Shown here piece after piece: positions 23,791-31,389 of a DNA stretch of 32,192 nt; position 1 is the stretch's first letter; each line of letters opens with the position of its first letter. The stretch is from Gammaproteobacteria bacterium (GTDB lineage Bacteria > Pseudomonadota > Gammaproteobacteria > SZUA-229), in the NCBI GenBank assembly GCA_026196545.1, contig JAPHSZ010000068.1:1-32192 (forward strand). Reading direction: 5' to 3'. A model generated the notes under the pieces. It did not search any database, was not told where the DNA came from, and saw nothing but the letters and a program-made list of their open reading frames with translations. A program made the position numbers and the translations under genes.

Positions 23791-26151
23791 ATGGCTACAG
23801 TCAATGTTGCACAACCAATATGCCACGCACCTCGTGAAGCATCTTCTGCTACACAGGATTTAATGCCGAGCCGTTATAGTATTGGTGTTCAGGTTTTGAG
23901 CATGGCGGCATTTACGCTGGCCTTTGTCGGCTGGCTGAATGAAACCTGGCTGTTCTGGTTTGAAAATCCCATCTGGCTGAATCGTTATACCGAATACTGC
24001 ATTATTCTTGGCTTCGGTATCTGGCGAATTATTGCGGAAAAAAACGCCTACACCCGCAGGCGTTTAATTATTTTAGTTGCTATGGTCACCGTGTTCTGGT
24101 GGCTGATTCCCTGGCTGTACCCCTTTTATGAACCCTATGTTGGCTTTCTCTGGGCACAACCTGTTTTTCCTTCCCTGCACGTGCCGGGTACGATTACTTT
24201 CTTTCTGGTTCTAGCGGCGGTGTTTCTGTTTGGCCGGCGTATCATCTGTGGTTTTAACTGTCCCTGTGTGGGCATTCGTGAAACCGTGGGTTTTGCTTTT
24301 CGTGATCGCACGCCTCGCTCAAACTGGACCTGGGCCCTGCGTCACACAAAATGGTTTTTCTTTATCTATTATGTCGGCATCATGGTGGTGACCCAGTACC
24401 CGCCCAATTCGTGGACGGTGAGTTTTGTCGGTGGTTTTTATCTCATCGTGGCGATGACTTATTTTGGTAGCTTTTTTATCGCGCCTATCGTTGGTAATCG
24501 TTTTTACTGTCGTTATCTGTGTCCTTATGGCGCGACCTTTGGCTTGCTCAATCATGCGGGTTTTTATGGCATCAATATGGACAGGGACAGGTGCAATGAC
24601 TGCCAGCGGTGTGAGCAGGTTTGCGACATGGGTATTCCTGTATGGAAGCAGGGTAAGTTAGCTGGTCGAGTTACCGCCATTGAGGATTGTATGGGCTGTG
24701 CCCGTTGTGTGGTTGCCTGTCCGACCGATGCGTTGGAAATTACCGATGTGCGAAATTTTTTCAATAAATCGTTGGTGCAAAATGCCAGTCACTTATTAAA
24801 ACGTGATCCCTTGAAAGATGAAGGTCGTCAACTGGCTGATTACCGTGATCCTTCTGAGCGCGTGCTTGACTGGGCTGAAATTTCTACACAGCCTTCTTTG
24901 TCAATGATCCAGCAGCAGGCCAGCCGCTGTCTTGATTGTGGCTTGCCGGGATGCAGCAATGCCTGTCCGTTAAATAATCGTATCCCTGAATGGCTGGAGC
25001 AGGTAGCGTTGGGCAATATCCAGCAGGCGGCAGAGATTGCGCATACCACCAGTAACATGCCGGAAATTTGTGGCACTTTATGTCCACAGCATCGTTTGTG
25101 TGAAGGCAGTTGTACCAAAGCCAATGAACCGGGTGGTGCAGTAACGATTGGTGCTATTGAACGCTATCTGGTCAACGAAGCACTGGATAATCAGTGGCAG
25201 CTCTTATATAAAATTAAAAATAATGCTAAATGCATTGCCGTTGTAGGCGCAGGCCCGGCGGGACTTGCCTGTGCTGATGAGCTCAACAAAGCAGGTTGTG
25301 AAGTTACGGTGTTTGACCGTAATGAGCAAGTGGGTGGCTTGATGGCAACGGGTGTGCCACCGTTCAAGCTGGATAAAGCCACATTAACACGTCGCCACAA
25401 AATGCTGGAGCAGCAGGGCGTAAAATTTCAGCTGGGTGTTGATATGAATGAAAGCAGGCTGCAGAAATTGATAGCTAGTTATGATGCAATTTTCCTGGCA
25501 ACGGGTGCGCAGACATCACGTGATTTAAAACTGCCTGGCCAGCACCTGAAAGGCGTGACAGATGCGCTGAGTTATTTGCAGCAGGTGAATACAACTAAAG
25601 ATGTCAATGCTCTGACAGGCAAGCATGTGCTGGTGATTGGTGGTGGTGATAGTGCCATTGATTGTGCTCGTTCTGCACTTCGCCAGAATGCTGAACAAGT
25701 CACCATCGCTTATCGTGGTAATGAGCAGGCAATGCGGGCAACGCCCAAAGAAAAACAGGCTGCCTGGGAAGAAGGTGTGCGCCTGCGTCTGGAATATGCA
25801 CCGGTAGAAGTTATTGGTAATGATTGTGTGACCGGTGTGCGTTTCGATAAAGTAGTCAGTGGGCAGGAAACTATTGACTGTGATCTTGTTATTTTTGCGG
25901 TGGGACAGGTGAACAAACCACAGTCATGGATGGAACAACTGAATATTAAAACTGATCGACAGGGCGTCATTATTATCGATGACAATGGTCGAACTTCAAA
26001 CTCAAAATTTTATGCTGGCGGAGATAATACTAATGGCCCTGATCTGGTGGTTACGGCTGTAGCTTCTGGTCGTAGTGCAGCAGAAGGCATTCTAAAAAGA
26101 TTCCGTCCTCACGAAAAAATCATTCGAGCCGTTTATCCTGAATCAGCATAA
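23791..26151 (+). CDS. NapH-like membrane ferredoxin fused to a GltD-like FAD/NAD(P)H oxidoreductase
   Basis: 786 residues, an unusual domain fusion. Residues 30-260 hold about five membrane segments with the NapH/CcoG-type cysteine motifs GFNCPC (C157, C159) and CRYLCPYG (C240, C244). Residues 268-310 hold two [4Fe-4S] motifs, CNDCQRCEQVC and CMGCARCVVACP. Residues 375-450 are the GltD/dihydropyrimidine-dehydrogenase N-terminal Fe-S domain (CLDCGLPGCSNACP; CGTLCPQHRLCEGSC). Residues 481-786 form the flavin module with FAD motif VVGAGPAGLA and NAD(P) motif VIGGGDSAID, ending in YAGGDNTNGPDLVVTAVASGR. All clusters and nucleotide sites look intact. This suggests electrons move between cytoplasmic NAD(P)H and the membrane, toward quinone or the periplasmic cytochromes encoded next. 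The next gene overlaps by one base. Confidence 0.92.
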   Translation: MATVNVAQPICHAPREASSATQDLMPSRYSIGVQVLSMAAFTLAFVGWLNETWLFWFENPIWLNRYTEYCIILGFGIWRIIAEKNAYTRRRLIILVAMVTVFWWLIPWLYPFYEPYVGFLWAQPVFPSLHVPGTITFFLVLAAVFLFGRRIICGFNCPCVGIRETVGFAFRDRTPRSNWTWALRHTKWFFFIYYVGIMVVTQYPPNSWTVSFVGGFYLIVAMTYFGSFFIAPIVGNRFYCRYLCPYGATFGLLNHAGFYGINMDRDRCNDCQRCEQVCDMGIPVWKQGKLAGRVTAIEDCMGCARCVVACPTDALEITDVRNFFNKSLVQNASHLLKRDPLKDEGRQLADYRDPSERVLDWAEISTQPSLSMIQQQASRCLDCGLPGCSNACPLNNRIPEWLEQVALGNIQQAAEIAHTTSNMPEICGTLCPQHRLCEGSCTKANEPGGAVTIGAIERYLVNEALDNQWQLLYKIKNNAKCIAVVGAGPAGLACADELNKAGCEVTVFDRNEQVGGLMATGVPPFKLDKATLTRRHKMLEQQGVKFQLGVDMNESRLQKLIASYDAIFLATGAQTSRDLKLPGQHLKGVTDALSYLQQVNTTKDVNALTGKHVLVIGGGDSAIDCARSALRQNAEQVTIAYRGNEQAMRATPKEKQAAWEEGVRLRLEYAPVEVIGNDCVTGVRFDKVVSGQETIDCDLVIFAVGQVNKPQSWMEQLNIKTDRQGVIIIDDNGRTSNSKFYAGGDNTNGPDLVVTAVASGRSAAEGILKRFRPHEKIIRAVYPESA

Positions 26152-26912
26152 TGAAAGTTTTATATAAAATATTGTTACTGATTTTTATTCTGAACTGTCC
26201 ATCGGTATTTGCCAGCCACAGTTATGCCGGTATGGATATGTGCGCGCTATATCCCGAAGTGATGCCGCCGGGTCTATCGCCTGATTTACTGCCCGAAGCG
26301 GGTAGTCAGGGGGCGGCACTGATGGAGGCGTACTGTACTCAGTGTCATGCCTTGCCCGGCCCCGGACGACACACCGCTGAAGAATGGCCGGACGTGCTGG
26401 ATCGTATGTTTGTATTGATGGATATGGCTGACAGGTTTGGTGGCCTGTTGGGAAATGTAAAGACGCCGTCTTTTGTTGAACGCGAACAACTGCGCGACTA
26501 TTTAATTCTGTATGCACTAAAGCCTTTAAAAATAGCACCTCAGGGCGTTGGCTATAATGCATTTGAAAACTATTGCGGCGATTGCCATGCGCTGCCCGAT
26601 ATGTCGCAATACAATCATCTCGACAAATCGAGTTTGTTAAAAAGAATGCAGCGCAATATGGAAGTGATGAAATATGCATCCCCTCCATCAGCGGTCATGA
26701 TGCAGATACAGCTTTATCTACAGGAAAATAGTAGTTCTGTAACAGCAGGAAAGGCGGCGGTAGATCAGGTTAAACCTAATGCTGACGCCGGTGATTTTAA
26801 TAACTCATTTAAATTTGGTAGCTGGCTGGCACTGGCGCCATTTTTCATTTTAGTCTTTGTTGGTTTGCTGCGCTGGTGGGGTAGTCACAAAAGGCAGGGG
26901 TGTGAGGGATAA
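26151..26912 (+). CDS. Membrane-anchored diheme cytochrome c
   Basis: 253 residues with an N-terminal signal peptide (about 1-22), two c-type heme motifs CTQCH (62-66) and CGDCH (142-146), and a C-terminal membrane helix (about 223-243) followed by a basic tail WWGSHKRQG. The heme-binding halves look related to each other (YCTQCHALPG versus YCGDCHALPD), suggesting an internal duplication. Its ATG overlaps the preceding stop as TAATG, so translation is coupled. A membrane-tethered periplasmic cytochrome fits as a carrier between the NapH-GltD protein and the multiheme proteins; this role is inferred. Confidence 0.9.
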   Translation: MKVLYKILLLIFILNCPSVFASHSYAGMDMCALYPEVMPPGLSPDLLPEAGSQGAALMEAYCTQCHALPGPGRHTAEEWPDVLDRMFVLMDMADRFGGLLGNVKTPSFVEREQLRDYLILYALKPLKIAPQGVGYNAFENYCGDCHALPDMSQYNHLDKSSLLKRMQRNMEVMKYASPPSAVMMQIQLYLQENSSSVTAGKAAVDQVKPNADAGDFNNSFKFGSWLALAPFFILVFVGLLRWWGSHKRQGCEG

Positions 26913-26916
26913 AATC

Positions 26917-28263
26917 ATGCGAACCCCTTATGTCTGGTTGACGCTTCTGGTTGCAGTAATTGCAGTACCGTCGGGTTTTTATTATGTCAACTGGAGCAAG
27001 TCGGGTGAGGGTGCTGGACTCTATTCGCGCGACTGGGTGCCTGAAGCTATTTTTGCTTACTGGAATCCAGATGATTTTTATAAGTCGGTTGAATCTGTTA
27101 AGGGTGAATTCAGCGGTGAACAGTGTGTTGAATGTCATGCAGCTGTTTCTCCTGGTATTGTTAATGACTGGCGAAAAAGTGGTCATTCAAAACCGGCCAA
27201 TAACCAGGCTGTGGTTTATTGTTCAGATTGTCATGGCAATAATCATGAAGACCTGCATTTGCCCACGCCCGATGTTTGCGGTGCCTGCCACGGTGTTCAG
27301 CATGATCAGTTTGTCGATGAAAAACGTTATGGTTTTCCTGGCCATTCACTGGCAATGGAGCGGGCCATGGATGCAAAACATTTTGCCGATAAACCCAAGG
27401 CTGAAGTAAGCGCCTGTTTGCAGTGCCACTCGGTGGCAAGTAAATGTGATTCCTGTCATACCCGGCATGTTTTTAGTGCGGCCGAAGCACGGCGACCTGA
27501 AGCCTGCATTACCTGCCACAGTGGGCCGCCGCACCCCGATGATGAAACCTATTTTCATTCCAAACACGGCCAGCTTTATCTGACCGAAGGTGAGAACTGG
27601 GACTGGTCAAAACCCTTGAGCAAGGGTAATTACCCGGCACCAACCTGTGCCTATTGTCATATGGACAATGGCAAACAGCAGGTGGCTGACAAGGCGATCT
27701 GGAAGTTTGGCCTTAAGCAGGTCAACCCACTGACTTCGGGTAATCAGGTAAGGCGTGAGCAGTGGGTGAAGCTATGCGGTGACTGTCATGAAAAAGACTG
27801 GTCGGCCGGGCAGTTAAGGCAACTGGATGTGGAGCGAAAACAGTCGTGGGCCAAATTGTACGAGGCTGAATCTGTACTCAAGAGTTTGCGCTCGGATGAG
27901 CTGATACAGCCTTCAGCAAAACAGCGTCCACCGTACCCGATGGATTCACCCGATACTTTCTTGCAATATCAACATATCGGTTTTTTTGAAGGCCAGGCTT
28001 CCGCTTTTTACAATGTCTCTCCCATAGAGCGGGATTATTTTGAGATGTGGTATTTCGATAATCTTAAATCGTACAAAGGTGCTGCACATGGTGATGCTTC
28101 TTTTGTTGAACAAGGTCAGGCAGAGATGGATGCCAGTCTTGATAGCATAAAGCAAACTGCCGAGCGTTTGCGTAGCGCGGGTGAACAAAAGTTAGATAAA
28201 GATGCACAGGGAAATATCTGGCTTGAAGGTGAATACACTGAATACAATCGGGAACACAACTGA
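26917..28263 (+). CDS. Octaheme c-type cytochrome, HAO (hydroxylamine oxidoreductase) family-like
   Basis: 448 residues from ATG at 26917, which has GAGGGAT upstream; the longer open frame from 26857 overlaps the previous gene and is less likely. Residues 5-25 are an uncleaved-looking membrane anchor. Eight CxxCH motifs start at residues 70, 102, 121, 167, 177, 197, 244 and 287. The run CDSCHTRHVFSAAEARRPEA, then CITCHSG, then SKHG, plus APTCAYCHM and later SPIERDYFEMWYFDNLKSYKGAAHG, matches the signature order of HAO-type octaheme proteins. Family members oxidise hydroxylamine or hydrazine, or reduce nitrite. At 448 residues it is shorter than Nitrosomonas HAO. I cannot tell whether the P460 cross-linking tyrosine exists, so the substrate and direction are open. 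Confidence 0.87.
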   Translation: MRTPYVWLTLLVAVIAVPSGFYYVNWSKSGEGAGLYSRDWVPEAIFAYWNPDDFYKSVESVKGEFSGEQCVECHAAVSPGIVNDWRKSGHSKPANNQAVVYCSDCHGNNHEDLHLPTPDVCGACHGVQHDQFVDEKRYGFPGHSLAMERAMDAKHFADKPKAEVSACLQCHSVASKCDSCHTRHVFSAAEARRPEACITCHSGPPHPDDETYFHSKHGQLYLTEGENWDWSKPLSKGNYPAPTCAYCHMDNGKQQVADKAIWKFGLKQVNPLTSGNQVRREQWVKLCGDCHEKDWSAGQLRQLDVERKQSWAKLYEAESVLKSLRSDELIQPSAKQRPPYPMDSPDTFLQYQHIGFFEGQASAFYNVSPIERDYFEMWYFDNLKSYKGAAHGDASFVEQGQAEMDASLDSIKQTAERLRSAGEQKLDKDAQGNIWLEGEYTEYNREHN

Positions 28264-29069
28264 TGATTAATCGAGTGCTCTTTTTCTGTTTTATAGTGAT
28301 GGCTTTCAGTGGTCATGCAGTGAGTACTGATAATTTGGTGTTAGGTATTTTTAATAATGAGCAATGCCTTCAATGCCATGAGAAAACAGATGGTGATCTG
28401 ATAGGGGGCTGGCGAAACAGCGCTCATGCTAGTTCTGAACCGGTTATTGATTGTGTGGCCTGCCATGGAACAGAGCATGAAAGTGTGGCGGCCAGGGCAC
28501 GTCAGGATCAGGCATGTATTGAATGCCATAGGGGTGCAAAAGGTCCGGTGGTGCACAGTTACTCAACTTCCAAGCACGGTGTCCTGATGAAAATTCAGGT
28601 CGGTCAGCAGGGCTGGAGCAAACCACTGTCAATGGCTAATTACCGGGTGCCAGGCTGTGCCTATTGTCATATGCATGCGGGTGAGCATGATGTCAGTATC
28701 AGTGTGCGTCATGATATTATGCTGAAATCTGAGTCGGTTCAGGACAAGATGAGGGCGGTATGTCAGGATTGTCATTCATCACGTTACATCAGCCGATTGC
28801 TGGAAAATGGCGAGGCCATGCTGGAGATAGCGCGTAAAAAGGTTCGTGAAGCGGATAATTTGATCAAACAGGCAGAGGCTAAATTCAGCGAGCAACAGTT
28901 GGCACCGGTAAAGCAGCAAAGGCTGAAAATGCAGCAACACCTGCTTAATGTGGCTCTGGGGGCTGGCCATCAGTCACCCGATTACCAGTGGTGGCATGGG
29001 CAACCCGCGCTGGATGGTGATTTGTTGCGGATCAAGGGTTTTATCAGTGAGCTGCCAACGATTGAGTAA
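28263..29069 (+). CDS. Pentaheme c-type cytochrome, shortened relative of the octaheme protein
   Basis: 268 residues with a signal peptide (about 1-20) and five CxxCH motifs starting at residues 35, 64, 85, 132 and 167. Local matches to the octaheme neighbour are clear: EQCLQCH...GGWRNSAH to its heme 1, CHGTEHE to heme 2, CIECH...STSKHG to heme 6, WSKPLS..NY...CAYCHM to heme 7, and CQDCH to heme 8. It thus looks like an octaheme ancestor that lost three hemes in the middle. The C-terminus GAGHQSPDYQWWHGQPALDGD resembles the ending of HAO-family proteins. It overlaps the previous stop by one base and is last in the operon. It is probably a periplasmic electron carrier or partner subunit. Confidence 0.88.
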   Translation: MINRVLFFCFIVMAFSGHAVSTDNLVLGIFNNEQCLQCHEKTDGDLIGGWRNSAHASSEPVIDCVACHGTEHESVAARARQDQACIECHRGAKGPVVHSYSTSKHGVLMKIQVGQQGWSKPLSMANYRVPGCAYCHMHAGEHDVSISVRHDIMLKSESVQDKMRAVCQDCHSSRYISRLLENGEAMLEIARKKVREADNLIKQAEAKFSEQQLAPVKQQRLKMQQHLLNVALGAGHQSPDYQWWHGQPALDGDLLRIKGFISELPTIE

Positions 29070-29084
29070 ACCCTTGCCTGAGTA

Positions 29085-29113
29085 TTGTAAATTTTTTTAA
29101 AACAACGTTATTA
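29085..29113 (+). promoter_or_regulatory. Weak promoter candidate upstream of iscX
   Basis: TTGTAA (29085-29090) and TTATTA (29108-29113) with 17 bases between them lie in the AT-rich gap of 85 bases between the pentaheme gene and iscX. A promoter is expected here because iscX is separated from the rest of isc, but the match is modest. Confidence 0.3.
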
Positions 29114-29154
29114 TTGATTTTTCTTTAAAAATCTTGGGTTTATGAGGTGTGTGT

Positions 29155-29355
29155 ATGGCTCTTAAGTGGACTGATTCGCTGGATATTGCTATAGAACTGG
29201 ATGAAAAATATCCGGATGTTGATCCAATGCATATCAATTTTGTAGATCTACGCGACTGGGTTTGCCAGCTCGATGATTTTGATGATCATCCCGATCATTC
29301 GGGTGAGCGTATCCTTGAAGCCATCCAGATGGCCTGGATTGAGGAAAAAAGCTGA
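29155..29355 (+). CDS. iscX: IscX, Fe-S assembly regulator
   Basis: Small acidic protein, 66 residues from ATG at 29155 with Shine-Dalgarno GAGGTG (29144-29149). Marks are [38 protein letters not shown] and the tail [12 protein letters not shown]. It binds IscS and iron and modulates cluster synthesis. It normally follows fdx directly; here 8.4 kb of other genes intervene, so it probably needs its own promoter or read-through from the cytochrome operon. Confidence 0.97.
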   Translation: MALKWTDSLDIAIELDEKYPDVDPMHINFVDLRDWVCQLDDFDDHPDHSGERILEAIQMAWIEEKS

Positions 29356-29387
29356 TTTCAGGCCATTTCAAAGCTTTATAAACACCC

Positions 29388-29413
29388 TAAACCCGCGTAC
29401 AATCGCGGGTTTA
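29388..29413 (+). terminator. Hairpin downstream of iscX
   Basis: A perfect 10-base stem TAAACCCGCG / CGCGGGTTTA encloses the six-base loop TACAAT. It is followed by TTGATTTT, a weak T-rich tail. It ends transcription after iscX or partly attenuates rlmN, whose start lies 55 bases downstream. Confidence 0.75.
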
Positions 29414-29467
29414 TTGATTTTAAATCAAAAAGTTAAGTTACCCCCTCGATGTTATCGAATGATTGAA

Positions 29468-30598
29468 ATGGTGAGTGAAGTTAATATCCCTGTGACAGCA
29501 GAAAAAACTAATTTGCTGGGTCTGGATCGTGAAGGTCTAATGGCCTTTTTTGGTTCGCTCGGAGAAAAGTCATTTCGCGCCAGTCAGGTCATGAAATGGA
29601 TTCACCAGCAGGATGTGGCTGATTTTCAGCAGATGAACAATATTTCAAAGTCGCTCCGCGATCAGCTTGAAGTTGTGGCTGAGATTAAAGCACCGGAAGT
29701 GGTGCTTGATGAATTGTCAGATGATGGTACTCGCAAGTGGGTATTAAAACTCGAGGATGGTAATCAGGTCGAAACTGTTTATATCCCGGAAACTGATCGC
29801 GGCACCTTATGTGTTTCATCACAGGTGGGCTGTGCACTGGATTGCAGTTTTTGCTCAACCGGTCGCCGTGGCTTCAATCGTAATTTGAGTTCGGCTGAAA
29901 TTATTTCACAGGTCTGGCTGGCAACACGTCTGGTCGATGAAGAAAAAAAACCGGGACGTAAAGTCACCAATGTCGTTTTGATGGGCATGGGAGAACCCTT
30001 GTTGAATTTTGATAATGTGGTTACAGCGGTGCACATCATGATGGATGATTTTGCTTATGGCCTGAGTAAGCGTCGGGTGACCGTGAGTACCGCAGGTGTG
30101 GTACCAGCTATGGACAGGCTGGGTGATGTGCTCGATTCGCGTCTGGCGGTTTCATTGCACGCAACTAATAATAAATTGCGCGATGAGCTGGTGCCGATTA
30201 ATAAAAAATACCCGCTGGAAGAATTGATTCCTGCTTGCCATCGCTTTATTGAAAAACAGAATACCCGTACTAGAATTACATTTGAATATGTCATGCTTGA
30301 TGGTGTTAATGATACCGATCAGCATGCCAGGGAGCTGATCAGGTTATTAAAAGGAGTTCCAGTTTTGATGAACCTGATTCCCTTTAATCCATTTGAAGGC
30401 TCGGGCTATAAAACGTCATCAGCAAAACGGGTTAATAAATTTAGTGAGATTTTAATGGCGTCAGGAATGACAACCGTTATACGTCGCACGCGCGGTGATG
30501 ATATTGATGCTGCCTGCGGTCAGCTGGTGGGCAAGGTTGAAGACAGGAGTCGCCGTGATCGCCGTTTTGAGGAGCCCAGGTTTGGGATGAATTTATGA
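29468..30598 (+). CDS. rlmN: RlmN, 23S rRNA/tRNA adenine-C2 methyltransferase
   Basis: Radical SAM enzyme that methylates A2503 of 23S rRNA and A37 of some tRNAs. From ATG at 29468 it has 376 residues (E. coli 384); ATG at 29459 and GTG at 29471 are close alternatives, and no clear Shine-Dalgarno decides. The open frame running back to 29273 overlaps iscX and is not coding. Marks: [16 protein letters not shown], the [4Fe-4S] motif [55 protein letters not shown], and the C-terminal reactive cysteine region [11 protein letters not shown]. Its stop overlaps the pilW start (ATGA). Confidence 0.95.
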   Translation: MVSEVNIPVTAEKTNLLGLDREGLMAFFGSLGEKSFRASQVMKWIHQQDVADFQQMNNISKSLRDQLEVVAEIKAPEVVLDELSDDGTRKWVLKLEDGNQVETVYIPETDRGTLCVSSQVGCALDCSFCSTGRRGFNRNLSSAEIISQVWLATRLVDEEKKPGRKVTNVVLMGMGEPLLNFDNVVTAVHIMMDDFAYGLSKRRVTVSTAGVVPAMDRLGDVLDSRLAVSLHATNNKLRDELVPINKKYPLEELIPACHRFIEKQNTRTRITFEYVMLDGVNDTDQHARELIRLLKGVPVLMNLIPFNPFEGSGYKTSSAKRVNKFSEILMASGMTTVIRRTRGDDIDAACGQLVGKVEDRSRRDRRFEEPRFGMNL

Positions 30599-31389
30599 AT
30601 AAAAAGTTAGAATTATTGGTTCTTATTATTGCTTTTGTTTTAATGGGGTGTAGTGGAGGAACTAATACAAAAAAAGATCATGAGAGAGACTCTGAGATAG
30701 ACCAGAAACAGGCATCAATGACCAATGTTCAGTTAGGTATTGGTTATTTTAAGCGAGGTAACTATGAAGTCTCACAAGATAAATTACTCAGGGCTATTGA
30801 GCAGGACCCAAATAATATTGTTGCTTATACCACTATGGCTTTTTTGCTGATGCAGATAAATAAAATGGAGGAAGCTGAAAAATATTATTTAGACGCTTTA
30901 GATATAAAGAGTAATGATCCTGGGCTTCGAAATGGTTATGGTACTTATCTGTGTCGAGTAGGGCGTATTGATGATGCTATGGAGCAATTTAAAGAAGCTT
31001 ATGGTAATCCATTTTATAAAACGCCATACCTGGCCTACTCTAATGCAGGTACCTGTTTGTTGCAGGTGGAAAAATATGGATTGGCTGAAAAACTGCTGCG
31101 TAAGGCGTTGGTGATGCAACCTGAATTATCGGGTGCCTTGATTTCTATGGCTGAGCTATCTATAAAGACAAAAAAGTATATGATGGCTCGTGCTTATGTA
31201 CAACGTTACCACGCTGTCAATAAGCCATCAGCTGAAAGCTTGTGGTTGCAGGTTCAGGCTGAAAGAGCATTAGGCGCAACAGAACATTATCTTAAGTATG
31301 CAAGACAGCTGCTGGATGAATTTCCTGATTCTGAGCAGGCAGGTCTGGTAGGGGAGTTGGGACGTCGTGACCGAATCAAACAGAACTGA
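30595..31389 (+). CDS. pilW: PilW/PilF, type IV pilus biogenesis lipoprotein
   Basis: Outer-membrane pilotin that helps the PilQ secretin assemble. 264 residues with lipobox LMGC (Cys19), then TPR repeats: [76 protein letters not shown], and others. It starts within the rlmN stop (ATGA overlap) and overlaps rodZ, so rlmN-pilW-rodZ form one coupled operon, the conserved gammaproteobacterial order. Confidence 0.93.
   Translation: MNKKLELLVLIIAFVLMGCSGGTNTKKDHERDSEIDQKQASMTNVQLGIGYFKRGNYEVSQDKLLRAIEQDPNNIVAYTTMAFLLMQINKMEEAEKYYLDALDIKSNDPGLRNGYGTYLCRVGRIDDAMEQFKEAYGNPFYKTPYLAYSNAGTCLLQVEKYGLAEKLLRKALVMQPELSGALISMAELSIKTKKYMMARAYVQRYHAVNKPSAESLWLQVQAERALGATEHYLKYARQLLDEFPDSEQAGLVGELGRRDRIKQN

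Noticed and set aside
26917-28263. Octaheme sulfite reductase (MccA) identity for the octaheme cytochrome
   Set aside because: No widely spaced CX(n)CH heme motif typical of MccA is seen, and motif order fits HAO-type proteins instead.
29273-29467. Upstream in-frame extension of rlmN
   Set aside because: It runs through the iscX gene and a hairpin; the known RlmN N-terminus begins at about 29459-29471.
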